This document shows positions 1-7,122 of a stretch of 64,000 bases of DNA, piece after piece. The stretch spans positions 1-64,000 of the forward strand of contig JAJLPB010000007.1 in assembly GCA_025548565.1 (NCBI GenBank), in the 5' to 3' direction. The stretch comes from Rugamonas sp. A1-17. Its GTDB lineage: Bacteria > Pseudomonadota > Gammaproteobacteria > Burkholderiales > Burkholderiaceae_D. The first letter of the stretch is position 1, and every line of letters begins with the position of its first letter. The position numbers were made by a program, and so were the translations under genes. The notes beneath the pieces were generated by a model. That model did not search any database, had not been told where the DNA came from, and saw only the letters and a list, made by a program, of their open reading frames with translations.

Positions 1-495
1 GCTTATATTCTTGACGATGAAAACACAAGCAACCATCATTGCTTGTTAACGAAGGTGCCTTTGGCTGGAACAGTATTTTTCCTTTCTCACGATGGAGACT
101 CACGAGTTGTTTTTTCGGACACTATGAGCTTTCTGCAAGCAGTAAGTGACGCAGCTATTCAAGGAGTATCTGTTTCGGATCTGCACCCTGCATTAAGCCC
201 TGTGGCAGCCAACCAGACCTCGCTGAACCACTTTTTACGCAGTCTCTTAGAACGAGGGGACTGCAATGAACTTGTTGTAAGCCTCATTCCTTCCTTAGAC
301 CTGAAAGACACCGCGCTACTTCAAGAGTTCGCCAACGATTCCGACTTTTACTTAGGCGAAGCCGTAGCAATGGCGATCGAAAATCGACCCGCTTCCTTCC
401 TCCTGGCAGTTGCCGCTTCATGTGCCGAGCATCGTCACCCACAAGTTGCAAGCGCAGGAGCGCGGGCTGTTCGACGTATCGGCCAGCTTTCGTAA
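1..495 (+). CDS. SUKH/SMI1-KNR4-like immunity protein, 5' end outside window
   Basis: The reading frame is open from base 1, so the gene starts to the left of the window. The visible 164 residues begin with a segment typical of the end of SMI1/KNR4 (SUKH) domains: a PLAGTVFFLSHDGDSRVVF-type strand pair followed by a short 'phenylalanine-leucine' helix. SUKH proteins are usually immunity factors that bind and neutralise toxin domains delivered by contact-dependent or type VI systems. The remaining ~110 residues are helical, Ala/Leu-rich and HEAT-like, and I do not recognise them. The gene is AT-richer than the core genes and is followed by three further immunity-type genes on the same strand, which suggests an immunity array. 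The family call rests on sequence resemblance only. Confidence 0.6.
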   Translation, partial: AYILDDENTSNHHCLLTKVPLAGTVFFLSHDGDSRVVFSDTMSFLQAVSDAAIQGVSVSDLHPALSPVAANQTSLNHFLRSLLERGDCNELVVSLIPSLDLKDTALLQEFANDSDFYLGEAVAMAIENRPASFLLAVAASCAEHRHPQVASAGARAVRRIGQLS

Positions 496-532
496 CAAAC
501 TACTTGGTGCCATTTTATTGATGCGATAATGC

Positions 533-877
533 GTGAGCTTTTTCCAGCATATCGTGATTTCAGGCGGTCAGGCTTATGCCGTGCGTACAGATAACGGTGA
601 GTTACTGGCTGAATTTGGTGGCTATATTGAATGGGCGGGACCAGTAGGTAATGATGGGAAGGTCCTGACGAGTAGTGGGGTAGATTTTTCCCTGTGGAGT
701 GGTGCCAAAACAATTTGGCGGACTCCGCGCCTCTCGTGGGATGGCTTTAAAAATCTGGAAATCACGGCAAATTACTTGCGGGGTGAAGGCTGGTGTTTCG
801 ATGACACTTGGCATCCGTTTGAAGTGAATCTGGAAAACGGTGAAAGCGTTGGCGGAGGCTACGCTGAACCAGATTGA
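533..877 (+). CDS. Small hypothetical protein, probable immunity protein
   Basis: This 114-residue cytoplasmic protein has a GTG start. It is rich in Trp and Tyr and in short beta strands (EFGGYIEWAGP, LWSGAKTIWRTPR, NYLRGEGWCFDDTWHPFEV) and ends in GGGYAEPD. I do not recognise a named domain. The size, the all-beta look and the position between a SUKH-like gene and an Imm11-like gene suggest another immunity protein. The GTG start gives an N-terminus that leads straight into the first strand. An ATG four bases upstream is in another frame and closes after about 20 codons. There is no signal peptide or membrane segment. Confidence 0.5.
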   Translation: MSFFQHIVISGGQAYAVRTDNGELLAEFGGYIEWAGPVGNDGKVLTSSGVDFSLWSGAKTIWRTPRLSWDGFKNLEITANYLRGEGWCFDDTWHPFEVNLENGESVGGGYAEPD

Positions 878-938
878 CGGATTTTTGCCGAGCTTCGCAA
901 ACGGTCAAAACCGAACCTGCAATTACATGCAAAAATAA

Positions 939-1334
939 GTGAAACTGGACATGGATTTTTCTGAGGAACTCCGAATCTGGCTTGCTTCTGCACTTGCAGC
1001 AGAAGTGCCGGACGCTGTGATCGCGTTTTCGTTTAATATCTTCGAACTAGAGTCCGCAGATGCCAAATACGGTCTTGAACTGATCGGGGCCAGCGAGTTT
1101 GACGTGGACGATTCGGATTGGGCATGTGATGAAGCATGGGTGGCAAGTCCTCGTTCTATCTCTATCCCTCGCTCATTTACGATGGGGGGATGGAAAGAAT
1201 GCTTGCACGACGCCAAGCAACTGCTGACGAAGATTCTGAACGAGTCTTCTGTACCTGCCTCCAAACTGAAAGAAGCGAGAGCGGTCGCCGTCGGATTCGT
1301 CGATGGCGACTTAGAATTGATTTGGAAAGGCTAG
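939..1334 (+). CDS. Small acidic hypothetical protein, probable immunity protein
   Basis: This acidic, soluble protein has 131 residues from the GTG at 939 (127 from an ATG at 951). The middle contains an Asp-rich stretch (EFDVDDSDWACDEAW) and the end reads VAVGFVDGDLELIWKG, a pattern seen in small accessory proteins of immunity loci. No catalytic motif, signal peptide or membrane helix is visible. The gene sits 61 bp behind the previous immunity-type gene and 56 bp before the Imm11-like gene, all on one strand, consistent with co-transcription. Function is inferred from context only. Confidence 0.5.
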   Translation: MKLDMDFSEELRIWLASALAAEVPDAVIAFSFNIFELESADAKYGLELIGASEFDVDDSDWACDEAWVASPRSISIPRSFTMGGWKECLHDAKQLLTKILNESSVPASKLKEARAVAVGFVDGDLELIWKG

Positions 1335-1390
1335 ACGGTAATCGGCCAGGAGCCGACCAACCAAACCTTTACGTCATAGTAGATCGTAGG

Positions 1391-2023
1391 ATGAACAAGA
1401 ATCTATTCGTGTGGACGCAGAACATCGCATGCTTTCCCGATGACCATATGGTCAAACATCTCGACATGGATAAATTGCGAGCGTGGAGTCTGAGTTCGAG
1501 GGAATACTGGCAACGCCATGGCCCGGCACCGACAACTTGGAAGAAGCATGATTTTCCGTTGTTGCGGATAAGGATCAGCGACCAAGTTCCCGTTCCAGAC
1601 CACCTAAGATGTGGTTCGGTGCGGATTATTTCGCCAAAGCTCAAGGAGGTTTTAGAGCGATTAACAGATCTCGCGTCTATTGCGTTTCATTCCGTCACGG
1701 TCGTACATGGACAAGAATCGCTCAACTATTTTTTCTACAATGTCCTGTCGATCGAAGATCCAATTAATTATGAAAGCAGCGACCTAACATTCTGGTCGGC
1801 GGAGGATGGCGGTGACATTGATTCCATCAATCGTCTTCATGTAAAAGACAACTTGAATTTGTCGAGTAATATCTTTGTAATGCCAAATATGCCGACGATT
1901 GTAGTCGTCAGCGCTCAATTGAAACAGGCGATAGAAGAGGCAAAGTGCACCGGTTCGCTATTCATCGAGCTCGATGGTTATGATGATTTGTGGATGACTC
2001 GTCCGGGCGCCTATTATTCTTGA
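1391..2023 (+). CDS. Imm11/DUF1629-like immunity protein
   Basis: The protein has 210 residues from the ATG at 1391. The frame is open much further upstream, but that part overlaps the preceding gene and has no sensible start. The middle (DHLRCGSVRIISPKLKEVLE, then a strand pair and a FFYNVLSIEDPINYE segment) and the C-terminal SLFIELDGYDDLW region resemble the Imm11/DUF1629 family, which neutralises polymorphic toxins. It is the last gene of the four-gene immunity-type array and lies just left of the integrase. No toxin gene is visible in the window, so its partner is either off the left edge or in another cell. Confidence 0.5.
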   Translation: MNKNLFVWTQNIACFPDDHMVKHLDMDKLRAWSLSSREYWQRHGPAPTTWKKHDFPLLRIRISDQVPVPDHLRCGSVRIISPKLKEVLERLTDLASIAFHSVTVVHGQESLNYFFYNVLSIEDPINYESSDLTFWSAEDGGDIDSINRLHVKDNLNLSSNIFVMPNMPTIVVVSAQLKQAIEEAKCTGSLFIELDGYDDLWMTRPGAYYS

Positions 2024-2129
2024 GCAATGTCCGTTTTGGGGCGGTAGCCGACATCGACTTTGCAATTGACCTGAAATAGGAGTCTTGCTCGGCAGCGCTG
2101 CAAGTTACGAGGCGACCAAGCGGGAGTGC

Positions 2130-3563
2130 TTAGCTGTCCTTTTTTTGTGTGTCGGGAAAAGCTGCAACATTTTCGGCATTAACGATCGCGTCTAACTGCC
2201 GTCCTAGCTTATTCCATGCGTCTTGTTTTTCGGGAGCATAGTCGTAGTGCAGGTAATGGCGGCGCACCTTGCTTCCGGCTAGCACGTGGTTCTGACAACG
2301 GTCGATGACGTCCAGGGAGATGCTGAGGCTTTGCATCAGTGTGGCACCCGTCCTCCGCAAGTCGTGCGCGGTCCACGCGCCGAGCTTCCCGTCCTGAAGC
2401 ACCAGACGGTCATCCTGGCGGCGATGCGTCATCTTGGCGCGGGGCCCGCCGTCGCGTCCGTGCTTGAACATGGTCTGCCGGTCGCTGATTTGTTTGGTGA
2501 TCGCTCGCGGCGAGATGTGGAGCGTGCCGGCGTAGTTGGGAAAGCACCAGTCAGTGTCCCCGGTGCAATCGTACAGGCGGCGAAAATGCCGTAGCGTGAA
2601 ATCGGACAGCGAGATCGTCAGACTGCTTATGCGGTCCTTCACGTTTTCCTTTGGTATAAACCATTCTTTACGTTCGAAGCTGACGTGCTCCCAGCGCGCC
2701 ATGGTCAGCTCGCCCACCCGGCACATGGTGGACAGCATGATCCAGATCGCGCATTCGGTGGTGATCTCGATGGGCTGCACCGCCGTGCGCCGGTTTGCCG
2801 CCTGGGCGTATTCCTTCCTCATACGGTCGAAGATGGCGTGCAGCTCGTGAATCTCGGCAGGGGAGAGCACCCGCTCACGCACGCCACGTGGATCGAAGTC
2901 CGGGCTGACGATGCGGCCAATCTCGATCAGGTCCATCGGGTTTCCCTCGACGAGCAGGCGGCGCCAAGGCTGACGCTTCTGCGCCCAGTTCAGCATCTGC
3001 TTCAGGTTGTTCCGTAGCGAGACCGCGCTACGGTTGGCGCCACGTGCCACCATGGCACGCAGCACGCGACGCAAATCGTGCTCAGTGAGCGCGCGAACGG
3101 CGATGTTTCCAATCTGCGGCAGGACATCGGCTTTGAACTGTCGTTTCAAGTCCTCGTTGTCGTTCCTGCGGCGCACGCCGTCCACCAGCCAGATGTCGAA
3201 CATATCCCGCACCGTCAGGCCGGCTTCCCGCTGCGCTTCGACCTGGGCCAGCTTCGCTTCCAGCGCCTCCTGGACTTCGATCTTCTGCACCTTCTTTACC
3301 GTGGCAGGATCGGCGCCGGTGGCCGCACGGGCGCGCGCAGCGTCGCGTGCTGTCCTGATCTGCGCCAGGCTGTCGTGGGGCCAGGAGCCGCACGAAATGT
3401 CATGCAGCTTGTCGCCGTGCCGGTAGCGATAGTAGAAGGGGATGGTGAGCGTATGGTCGGCTTTGACGCGCACGCGCCCGAACAGTCCGCCATCATCGCG
3501 GACCACGAGTCCGGCTTGTTTCGTGGTGATCGCCAACAATTCCTTGTGCGTGATCCTAGGCAT
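2130..3563 (-). CDS. P4-type tyrosine recombinase/integrase
   Basis: This 477-residue site-specific recombinase inserts and excises mobile elements. The N-terminal ~90 residues match the arm-DNA-binding region of P4-like integrases (GGLFGRVRVKADHTLTIPFY). A core-binding SAM-like helical region covers roughly 115-200 and the catalytic domain 230-460. Catalytic residues are visible: R282 (MCRVGEL), H400-x-x-R403 (AHDLRRTG), H426 and nucleophile Y437 (HYLHYDY). The full set suggests an intact enzyme. It reads leftward, away from the tRNA-Pro fragment 220 bp upstream of its start, with tandem arm-type repeats between. The element it belongs to therefore probably extends to the left and includes the immunity genes. 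Confidence 0.93.
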   Translation of the reverse strand: MPRITHKELLAITTKQAGLVVRDDGGLFGRVRVKADHTLTIPFYYRYRHGDKLHDISCGSWPHDSLAQIRTARDAARARAATGADPATVKKVQKIEVQEALEAKLAQVEAQREAGLTVRDMFDIWLVDGVRRRNDNEDLKRQFKADVLPQIGNIAVRALTEHDLRRVLRAMVARGANRSAVSLRNNLKQMLNWAQKRQPWRRLLVEGNPMDLIEIGRIVSPDFDPRGVRERVLSPAEIHELHAIFDRMRKEYAQAANRRTAVQPIEITTECAIWIMLSTMCRVGELTMARWEHVSFERKEWFIPKENVKDRISSLTISLSDFTLRHFRRLYDCTGDTDWCFPNYAGTLHISPRAITKQISDRQTMFKHGRDGGPRAKMTHRRQDDRLVLQDGKLGAWTAHDLRRTGATLMQSLSISLDVIDRCQNHVLAGSKVRRHYLHYDYAPEKQDAWNKLGRQLDAIVNAENVAAFPDTQKKDS

Positions 3564-3608
3564 CTTGTATTCCAGACAGTCACCCCTGAAAGAGGGCGGA
3601 GGTTTTTA

Positions 3609-3623
3609 CAAGGGGTCGCAAGT
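3609..3623 (+). repeat. Partial second copy of the attachment-site core
   Basis: CAAGGGGTCGCAAGT repeats bases 3793-3807 of the tRNA-Pro fragment with one mismatch in 15. It lies between the integrase start and the arm-type repeats. It may be a degenerate secondary att core or a relic of an earlier insertion. Chance similarity of a short G-rich string is also possible. Confidence 0.35.
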
Positions 3624-3632
3624 GGAGCAAAA

Positions 3633-3656
3633 AATACCCCAACAAATACCCCAACA
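3633..3656 (+). repeat. Tandem 12-bp arm-type repeats beside the integrase
   Basis: The 12-mer AATACCCCAACA occurs twice, back to back and without mismatch. Short direct repeats between a P4-type int gene and its attachment core are normally binding sites for the integrase N-terminal arm domain. They lie 70 bp upstream of the int start codon and 130 bp from the tRNA fragment, where such sites are expected. Confidence 0.7.
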
Positions 3657-3784
3657 AAACGCTCGGCTAGGACTGGATGAGTACGGATGGGTATGGACGC
3701 ATGGTAGCGCCAAGCCATTGATTCTTAATGATGTTGCTCAATGGATGGACGTTCCCGGACGCTAAAGGAAGAGTTAACTCGGCC

Positions 3785-3825
3785 ATGGGGTGCAAGGGGT
3801 CGGAAGTTCGAATCTTCTCGCCCCG
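3785..3825 (+). repeat. tRNA-Pro(GGG) 3' fragment, attachment-site (att) scar
   Basis: These 41 bp can be laid out as the 3' part of a proline tRNA. The anticodon loop is ATGGGGT (U33, anticodon GGG, G37), followed by the 3' anticodon-stem strand GCAAG, the variable loop GGGTC, the T-arm GGAAG-TTCGAAT-CTTCT and the 3' acceptor strand CGCCCCG. The 5' anticodon-stem partner, D-arm and 5' acceptor strand are absent and the CCA end is missing, so it is not a functional tRNA. Integrases of this type recombine within tRNA 3' ends and leave such a copy at one boundary. The intact gene should lie off the left edge. Confidence 0.75.
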
Positions 3826-4893
3826 GGAATCCGGGAGGGACGCGACATTGAATATAAGCTTGATTTCCCTACTGGTCAGAACAAAGATAAGGTGCACATG
3901 CTTAGGGCCGTGACTTCCATGGCAAATTCTGGCGGTGGTGATGTCATCTATGGTATGAGTGCTGTCGAGGGAGTGCCGGTAGAGGTGCGTGGATTATCGC
4001 TCGGGGAGTCAGAAGATGAAGCGCAGTTGCGGTTAGAGAATTGTGTCAGGGATGGCGTTCAACCACGGTTGCAGGATATAGGCTTTCGATGGGTGCCTGT
4101 TGTCAATGGGCGCGCCGCCTTGGTAATCCGAGTAAAGAACAGTTGGAGCGCACCACATAGGGTCATTGTAGAGAATCATAACCACTTCTACGGTCGGAAT
4201 TCTGTTGGTGCGTACCAAATGGATGTGGGGGAATTGCGTGCCGCGTTTCTGATATCGGACAGCATCGGGCAACAGGCGCGCCAATTCATCACAGATCGTC
4301 TAATGCGTGTTGAAGCTAAGAGCACTCCCGTGCCGTTGGTGAACGGCGGCAAGATGGTACTTCATTTCATACCTGTTTCAGCATTCTCTACCCACAGTGG
4401 CATCCGGTTAAGTGCGACTAAGGAACTTGCAAGTAACCTTACCATGATTTCTGGGCCAGGGCATTGCTTGAACGTGAATCTCGAAGGTGCTGTTCAGTTC
4501 GAGTCTCGTTCGGAACCAAGTAACCAATACGCACAGATTTTTAGGAACGGCTGTCTTGAGGTTGCATGTGCGCTTCAGGGACCAGATGGAAGTGTTCGAA
4601 TTTACGGTGAATGGACGGTTAAGAATGTCATTCAGGCTGTTCAACGCAATCTGCGGTTCTTGAGTGGGCTGGAGGTTGGAATGCCCATTGTTATTGCGCT
4701 CTCTTTCGTCAGTATTTCTGGGTATGCTTTGGATGCGGAACGGCGGGTTGCTGACCTGGCTTCACACCAGCATGCACTGATATTGCCTGATGTATTGGTG
4801 GAGGGGGCTGATGCGGATGTGAAGGCGTTGATGAAGCCCCTCTTCGATATCCTTTGGAATGCGTTTGGCTTTGAGGAGTGTGGTGTCATATAA
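3826..4893 (+). pseudogene. AlbA_2 (Schlafen-type) ATP/DNA-binding-domain protein, 5' end lost at att scar
   Basis: About 355 codons follow the tRNA fragment directly. The visible start, GIREGRDIEYKLDFPTGQ, is the characteristic first strand of AlbA_2 (Schlafen AlbA_2) domains, which normally follow 10-25 further residues. The domain continues through NSGGGDVIYG and FYGRN to about residue 130. The remaining ~220 residues are not recognised. The only in-frame starts before the domain are a GTG at 3790 inside the tRNA fragment and an ATG at 3898, which would cut off the first strand. The gene therefore seems to have lost its native start when the att junction formed, although translation from the GTG is not excluded. 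AlbA_2 proteins are often linked to defence or regulation. Confidence 0.6.
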
Positions 4894-4920
4894 AAAGCCG
4901 CCGTTACTTCGGATGGCGGC
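4892..4920 (-). terminator. Hairpin terminator reading leftward
   Basis: GCCGCC (4897-4902) and GGCGGC (4915-4920) form a stem. On the minus strand it is followed by TTTTT, the layout of an intrinsic terminator for leftward transcription. It overlaps the stop of the AlbA_2 gene. No minus-strand gene is visible to its right, so it may be the leftover end of a lost gene. Confidence 0.5.
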
Positions 4921-5070
4921 CTCTAGGTTAATGTACGGTGCTCACCTACTTTATGCTTCATGTTGATGTAAGGGGAAGCCTGAAGCTCCCATCGTGCCTG
5001 CTTCGCTGGAAGTTTGAATTACTTCGCAAGCTGTGGTCACTGCTGGCTTCGACCTAGACGCTCCAAGTAG
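4921..5070. other. Intergenic stretch, no gene recognised
   Basis: Nothing coding is visible on either strand between the hairpin and the gene remnant before the EthD gene. Composition is that of the island, AT-richer than the core. It could be decayed sequence from gene loss. Confidence 0.4.
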
Positions 5071-5207
5071 GCGGCTAGTTCGCGCATTGGCTTCTATGCT
5101 ACGATCGAAGCTCCCACCCTCGGCCAGGCCCAAATCGGCGACTTCGATGTCGTCTTCGCGGGCGGCGGCGCCTCGATTACCTTGCAGCGACAGGAGAATA
5201 CCCGATG
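5071..5207 (+). pseudogene. C-terminal remnant of an unknown gene
   Basis: The frame opens after a TAG at 5068. It codes for about 45 residues ending in GDFDVVFAGGGASITLQRQE and a TGA that overlaps the ATG of the EthD gene (ATGA). Four-base overlaps of this kind are typical of translationally coupled genes, and the last 35 residues have normal codon use. I therefore read this as the surviving tail of a gene that was once co-transcribed with the EthD gene. The family is not recognised. Confidence 0.4.
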
Positions 5208-5531
5208 ATCAAAGTCAGTGTCATGTACCCGTATGCCGAAGGCGCGCGATTCGATCACGCCTACTACCGCGAGACGCATATGCCTATGGTGAAACAGCGG
5301 CTCGGCGCTGCGTGTCTGTACTACACGGTGGACAAGGGCATCTCGGGCGGCGCTGCGGATGCTGATCCTGTGTACGTGGCCAAGTGTGACTTCATCTGCA
5401 CTTCCGTCGACGCTTTCCTCGCAGCCCGCGCCCCGCACGCGCTGGAGATCGGGGGCGACATCGCCAATTACACGGATATACAACCCCTGGTGCAAATTAG
5501 CGAGGTGGTGGTGGAGCGCTCGGAAGCCTGA
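5205..5531 (+). CDS. EthD family protein
   Basis: This 108-residue protein has the EthD (dimeric alpha-beta barrel) pattern: an N-terminal strand MIKVSVMYPY, then FDHAYYRETHMPMVKQRLG, which is the family signature with the conserved His-Met-Pro, and a C-terminal strand ISEVVVE. EthD-like proteins are small cytoplasmic proteins linked to degradation of ethers and other organics or acting as ferredoxin-like barrels. The exact reaction is unknown. A gene remnant precedes it with a 4-bp overlap, so it may be an operon survivor without its partner. Confidence 0.8.
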   Translation: MIKVSVMYPYAEGARFDHAYYRETHMPMVKQRLGAACLYYTVDKGISGGAADADPVYVAKCDFICTSVDAFLAARAPHALEIGGDIANYTDIQPLVQISEVVVERSEA

Positions 5532-5608
5532 CCCGCTGCTTCCCAGGATGCCCCAGCCGGCATTGCGATTTTTTGGAGACTTCTGCGTTAGCTCAGGGCG
5601 GACTTCGC

Positions 5609-5650
5609 TTGATCCGCTGTAATCGACTGAATACAATGAATTCAGTCGAT
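5609..5650 (+). promoter_or_regulatory. Promoter with overlapping operator for the higBA-type pair
   Basis: TTGATC (5609-5614) and TACAAT (5632-5637) are separated by 17 bp, a good sigma-70 promoter. A perfect inverted repeat with 11-bp arms (ATCGACTGAAT 5622-5632, ATTCAGTCGAT 5640-5650, 7-bp spacer) straddles the -10 element. This suits autorepression by the downstream HTH antitoxin. Confidence 0.75.
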
Positions 5651-5657
5651 GGTGGCG

Positions 5658-5990
5658 ATGAAGACTATATCGAGGAGTGAGAAGTTCGCGGATTGGCTGG
5701 CCCGCCTCAGTAAAAAGGACAGGACCACGGCGGCAATCGTTGCGCGTCGCATTGAGCGCCTGAGGCCTGGCCTTGGTGATATCGAACCAGTTGGCGACGG
5801 AGTGAGCGAACTTAGGATCCACGTGGGGCCAGGTTATCGCATCTATTTTGGCGAATTGGGCAGTGTTCTGATCATCGTGCTTGCAGGCGGTACAAAGAGC
5901 CGCCAGCAAGCCGATATTGATGAGGCGAAGTTGATGTTCGTTGACTTCAAGAAGAAGTTTGCCGCCCGGCAGGCAGCTAGAGATCGTTAA
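5658..5990 (+). CDS. higB: HigB-type toxin (RelE/Gp49-like killer protein)
   Basis: The 110-residue protein is of the phage Gp49-like / HigB family (addiction-module killer proteins), which are RelE-fold nucleases that cut mRNA on the ribosome. The typical core is present: ARRIERLRPG, SELRIHVGPGYRIYF and a C-terminal helix after LAGGTKSRQQADIDEA. I prefer the ATG at 5658 because the ATG at 5649 lies inside the operator and only a few bases from the expected transcription start. The toxin gene comes first and its antitoxin follows 9 bp later, the usual order for this family. Symbol by family, not by assay. Confidence 0.85.
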   Translation: MKTISRSEKFADWLARLSKKDRTTAAIVARRIERLRPGLGDIEPVGDGVSELRIHVGPGYRIYFGELGSVLIIVLAGGTKSRQQADIDEAKLMFVDFKKKFAARQAARDR

Positions 5991-5999
5991 GGAGTTCCA

Positions 6000-6395
6000 A
6001 TGGCCAATCCCAACATCACGTCGGCTGACCTTGAAGCAATGGGCTTGAAAGTATTCGATCCGGCGGAATACATCACCAGCGATGAAGCAGCCGTTGCCTA
6101 CATCAATGAAGCGTTGGCGGAAAATGACGCGGCGCTTCTGGCATCGGCGCTCGGCGACGTTGCGCGTGCGCGCGGCATGACCGAGATCGCGAAGGGCGCA
6201 GGTATCGCCCGAGAATCCTTGTACAAAGCGCTTCGGCAAAACAGTCAACCGCGTATGGAGACAATTACCAGGGTTCTGACTGCTTTGGGATTGCGCTTGG
6301 TGGTTGAGCCAATCGTTGAGCCTGCGACCGCCTTAGTGAAAAAAAAGAAGGCATCAAAACCCAAGGCCGCTCCAGTCAAAGCGCGCGCAGCGTAA
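6000..6395 (+). CDS. higA: HigA-type antitoxin with helix-turn-helix
   Basis: The 131-residue antidote protein partners with the preceding toxin. It contains the family core SDEAAVAYINEALAENDAALLASALGDVARARG and then a helix-turn-helix (MTEIAKGAGIARESLYKALR, about residues 60-79), followed by the conserved VLTALGLRLVVEP. The last ~20 residues are a Lys/Ala/Pro-rich tail (KKKKASKPKAAPVKARAA) that is longer than usual and probably disordered and DNA-contacting. It likely represses the pair through the inverted repeat at 5622-5650. An AAGGAG ribosome site precedes the ATG. Confidence 0.87.
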   Translation: MANPNITSADLEAMGLKVFDPAEYITSDEAAVAYINEALAENDAALLASALGDVARARGMTEIAKGAGIARESLYKALRQNSQPRMETITRVLTALGLRLVVEPIVEPATALVKKKKASKPKAAPVKARAA

Positions 6396-6450
6396 ATCTC
6401 GAATTATTTTTTGTGTTTGGCGGCCAGCTTGGCCGCGAGCCAGTCCTGCT

Positions 6451-6870
6451 TTAGACGAGCGAAACGTTCAAGGTCTTGCCGAGAGCCTTGGCAGCTTGCT
6501 CAACAAATTCAATTTTCGAGGAATGGGTCAGATCAAACAAGCGATCGACTTGGGGCATGTGAACGTCCAGCCTGCGCGCCAAGTCTGCCTTTCGCATATT
6601 CTGTGTGTGCATTTCGTTCCACAGCAGGACTTTTGCCGTTCCCAGTGCAGGGAGGCTGACAACGGCGTCGCCAACGATGCTTGGTGACGGTAATGGCACC
6701 GGGCGGCGTTCGTCGAAGTACATTGACAGCACTGATTCCAGCGCGTCAACTGCATTGGCTAACGCTTCAGCGGTATTTTCGCCAACAGAGTTTGCTTCCG
6801 GGAAGTCGGGAAAACCTACCAGATAGGTGCCATTGGAGTCGGGTGTAAGTGTCACGGGGTAGTTCAACAT
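6451..6870 (-). CDS. hicB: HicB-type antitoxin
   Basis: This 139-residue protein has the HicB partial RNase H-like fold at the N-terminus (YPVTLTPDSNGTYLVGFPDFPEANSVGENTAEAL) and a C-terminal DNA-binding domain (MRKADLARRLDVHMPQVDRLFDLTHSSKIEFVEQAAKALG). The ATG at 6870 is preceded by GGAG at good spacing. A longer TTG start at 6882 would include that ribosome site within the coding sequence. It neutralises HicA and usually represses the operon. It follows hicA by 37 bp on the same strand. Confidence 0.88.
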   Translation of the reverse strand: MLNYPVTLTPDSNGTYLVGFPDFPEANSVGENTAEALANAVDALESVLSMYFDERRPVPLPSPSIVGDAVVSLPALGTAKVLLWNEMHTQNMRKADLARRLDVHMPQVDRLFDLTHSSKIEFVEQAAKALGKTLNVSLV

Positions 6871-6907
6871 TTCGTTCTCCAATCACTATCGGCCATTGTT
6901 GGCTTGT

Positions 6908-7087
6908 TCATTTGAGCCCCAGGTCTTTTTTGATTTTTTCCACCAGTCCAGTTCCAATTTCTTTCGATCCATGATCGGGGAAGATGGTCGATTTTCCGTT
7001 CAGGGTTACCTTGTGGTGGCTGCCTTTAGCTGGGGTGAAAACCGCCCCTTGCCGTTCCAGCCACCGTCGGAATTCGTTGTACTTTAT
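6908..7087 (-). CDS. hicA: HicA-type mRNA interferase, start codon altered
   Basis: The double-stranded RNA-binding-like HicA toxin is recognisable over 59 residues: KYNEFRRWLERQGAVF, then GSHHKV with the catalytic-type His, and HGSKEIGTGLVEKIKKDLGLK. Family members normally start M-K-Y, but here the matching codon is ATA (7085-7087), preceded by AGGA at 5-bp spacing. The nearest in-frame ATG, at 7129, lies inside a palindrome that looks like the operator and would add 14 atypical residues. Either an unusual start is used or the toxin is poorly expressed or silenced. The RNase core itself is intact. Confidence 0.75.
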   Translation of the reverse strand: MKYNEFRRWLERQGAVFTPAKGSHHKVTLNGKSTIFPDHGSKEIGTGLVEKIKKDLGLK

Positions 7088-7122
7088 AGGTATCCTGCCT
7101 AGATGGCTGATAAACCTAATAT

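Noticed and set aside
1136..1390. N-terminal extension of the Imm11-like gene
   Set aside because: It overlaps the preceding gene in another frame and has no ribosome site. The ATG at 1391 gives a normal start.
3785..3825. A functional tRNA-Pro gene
   Set aside because: Only the anticodon loop to acceptor 3' strand is present. The 5' acceptor, D-arm and 5' anticodon-stem strand are absent.
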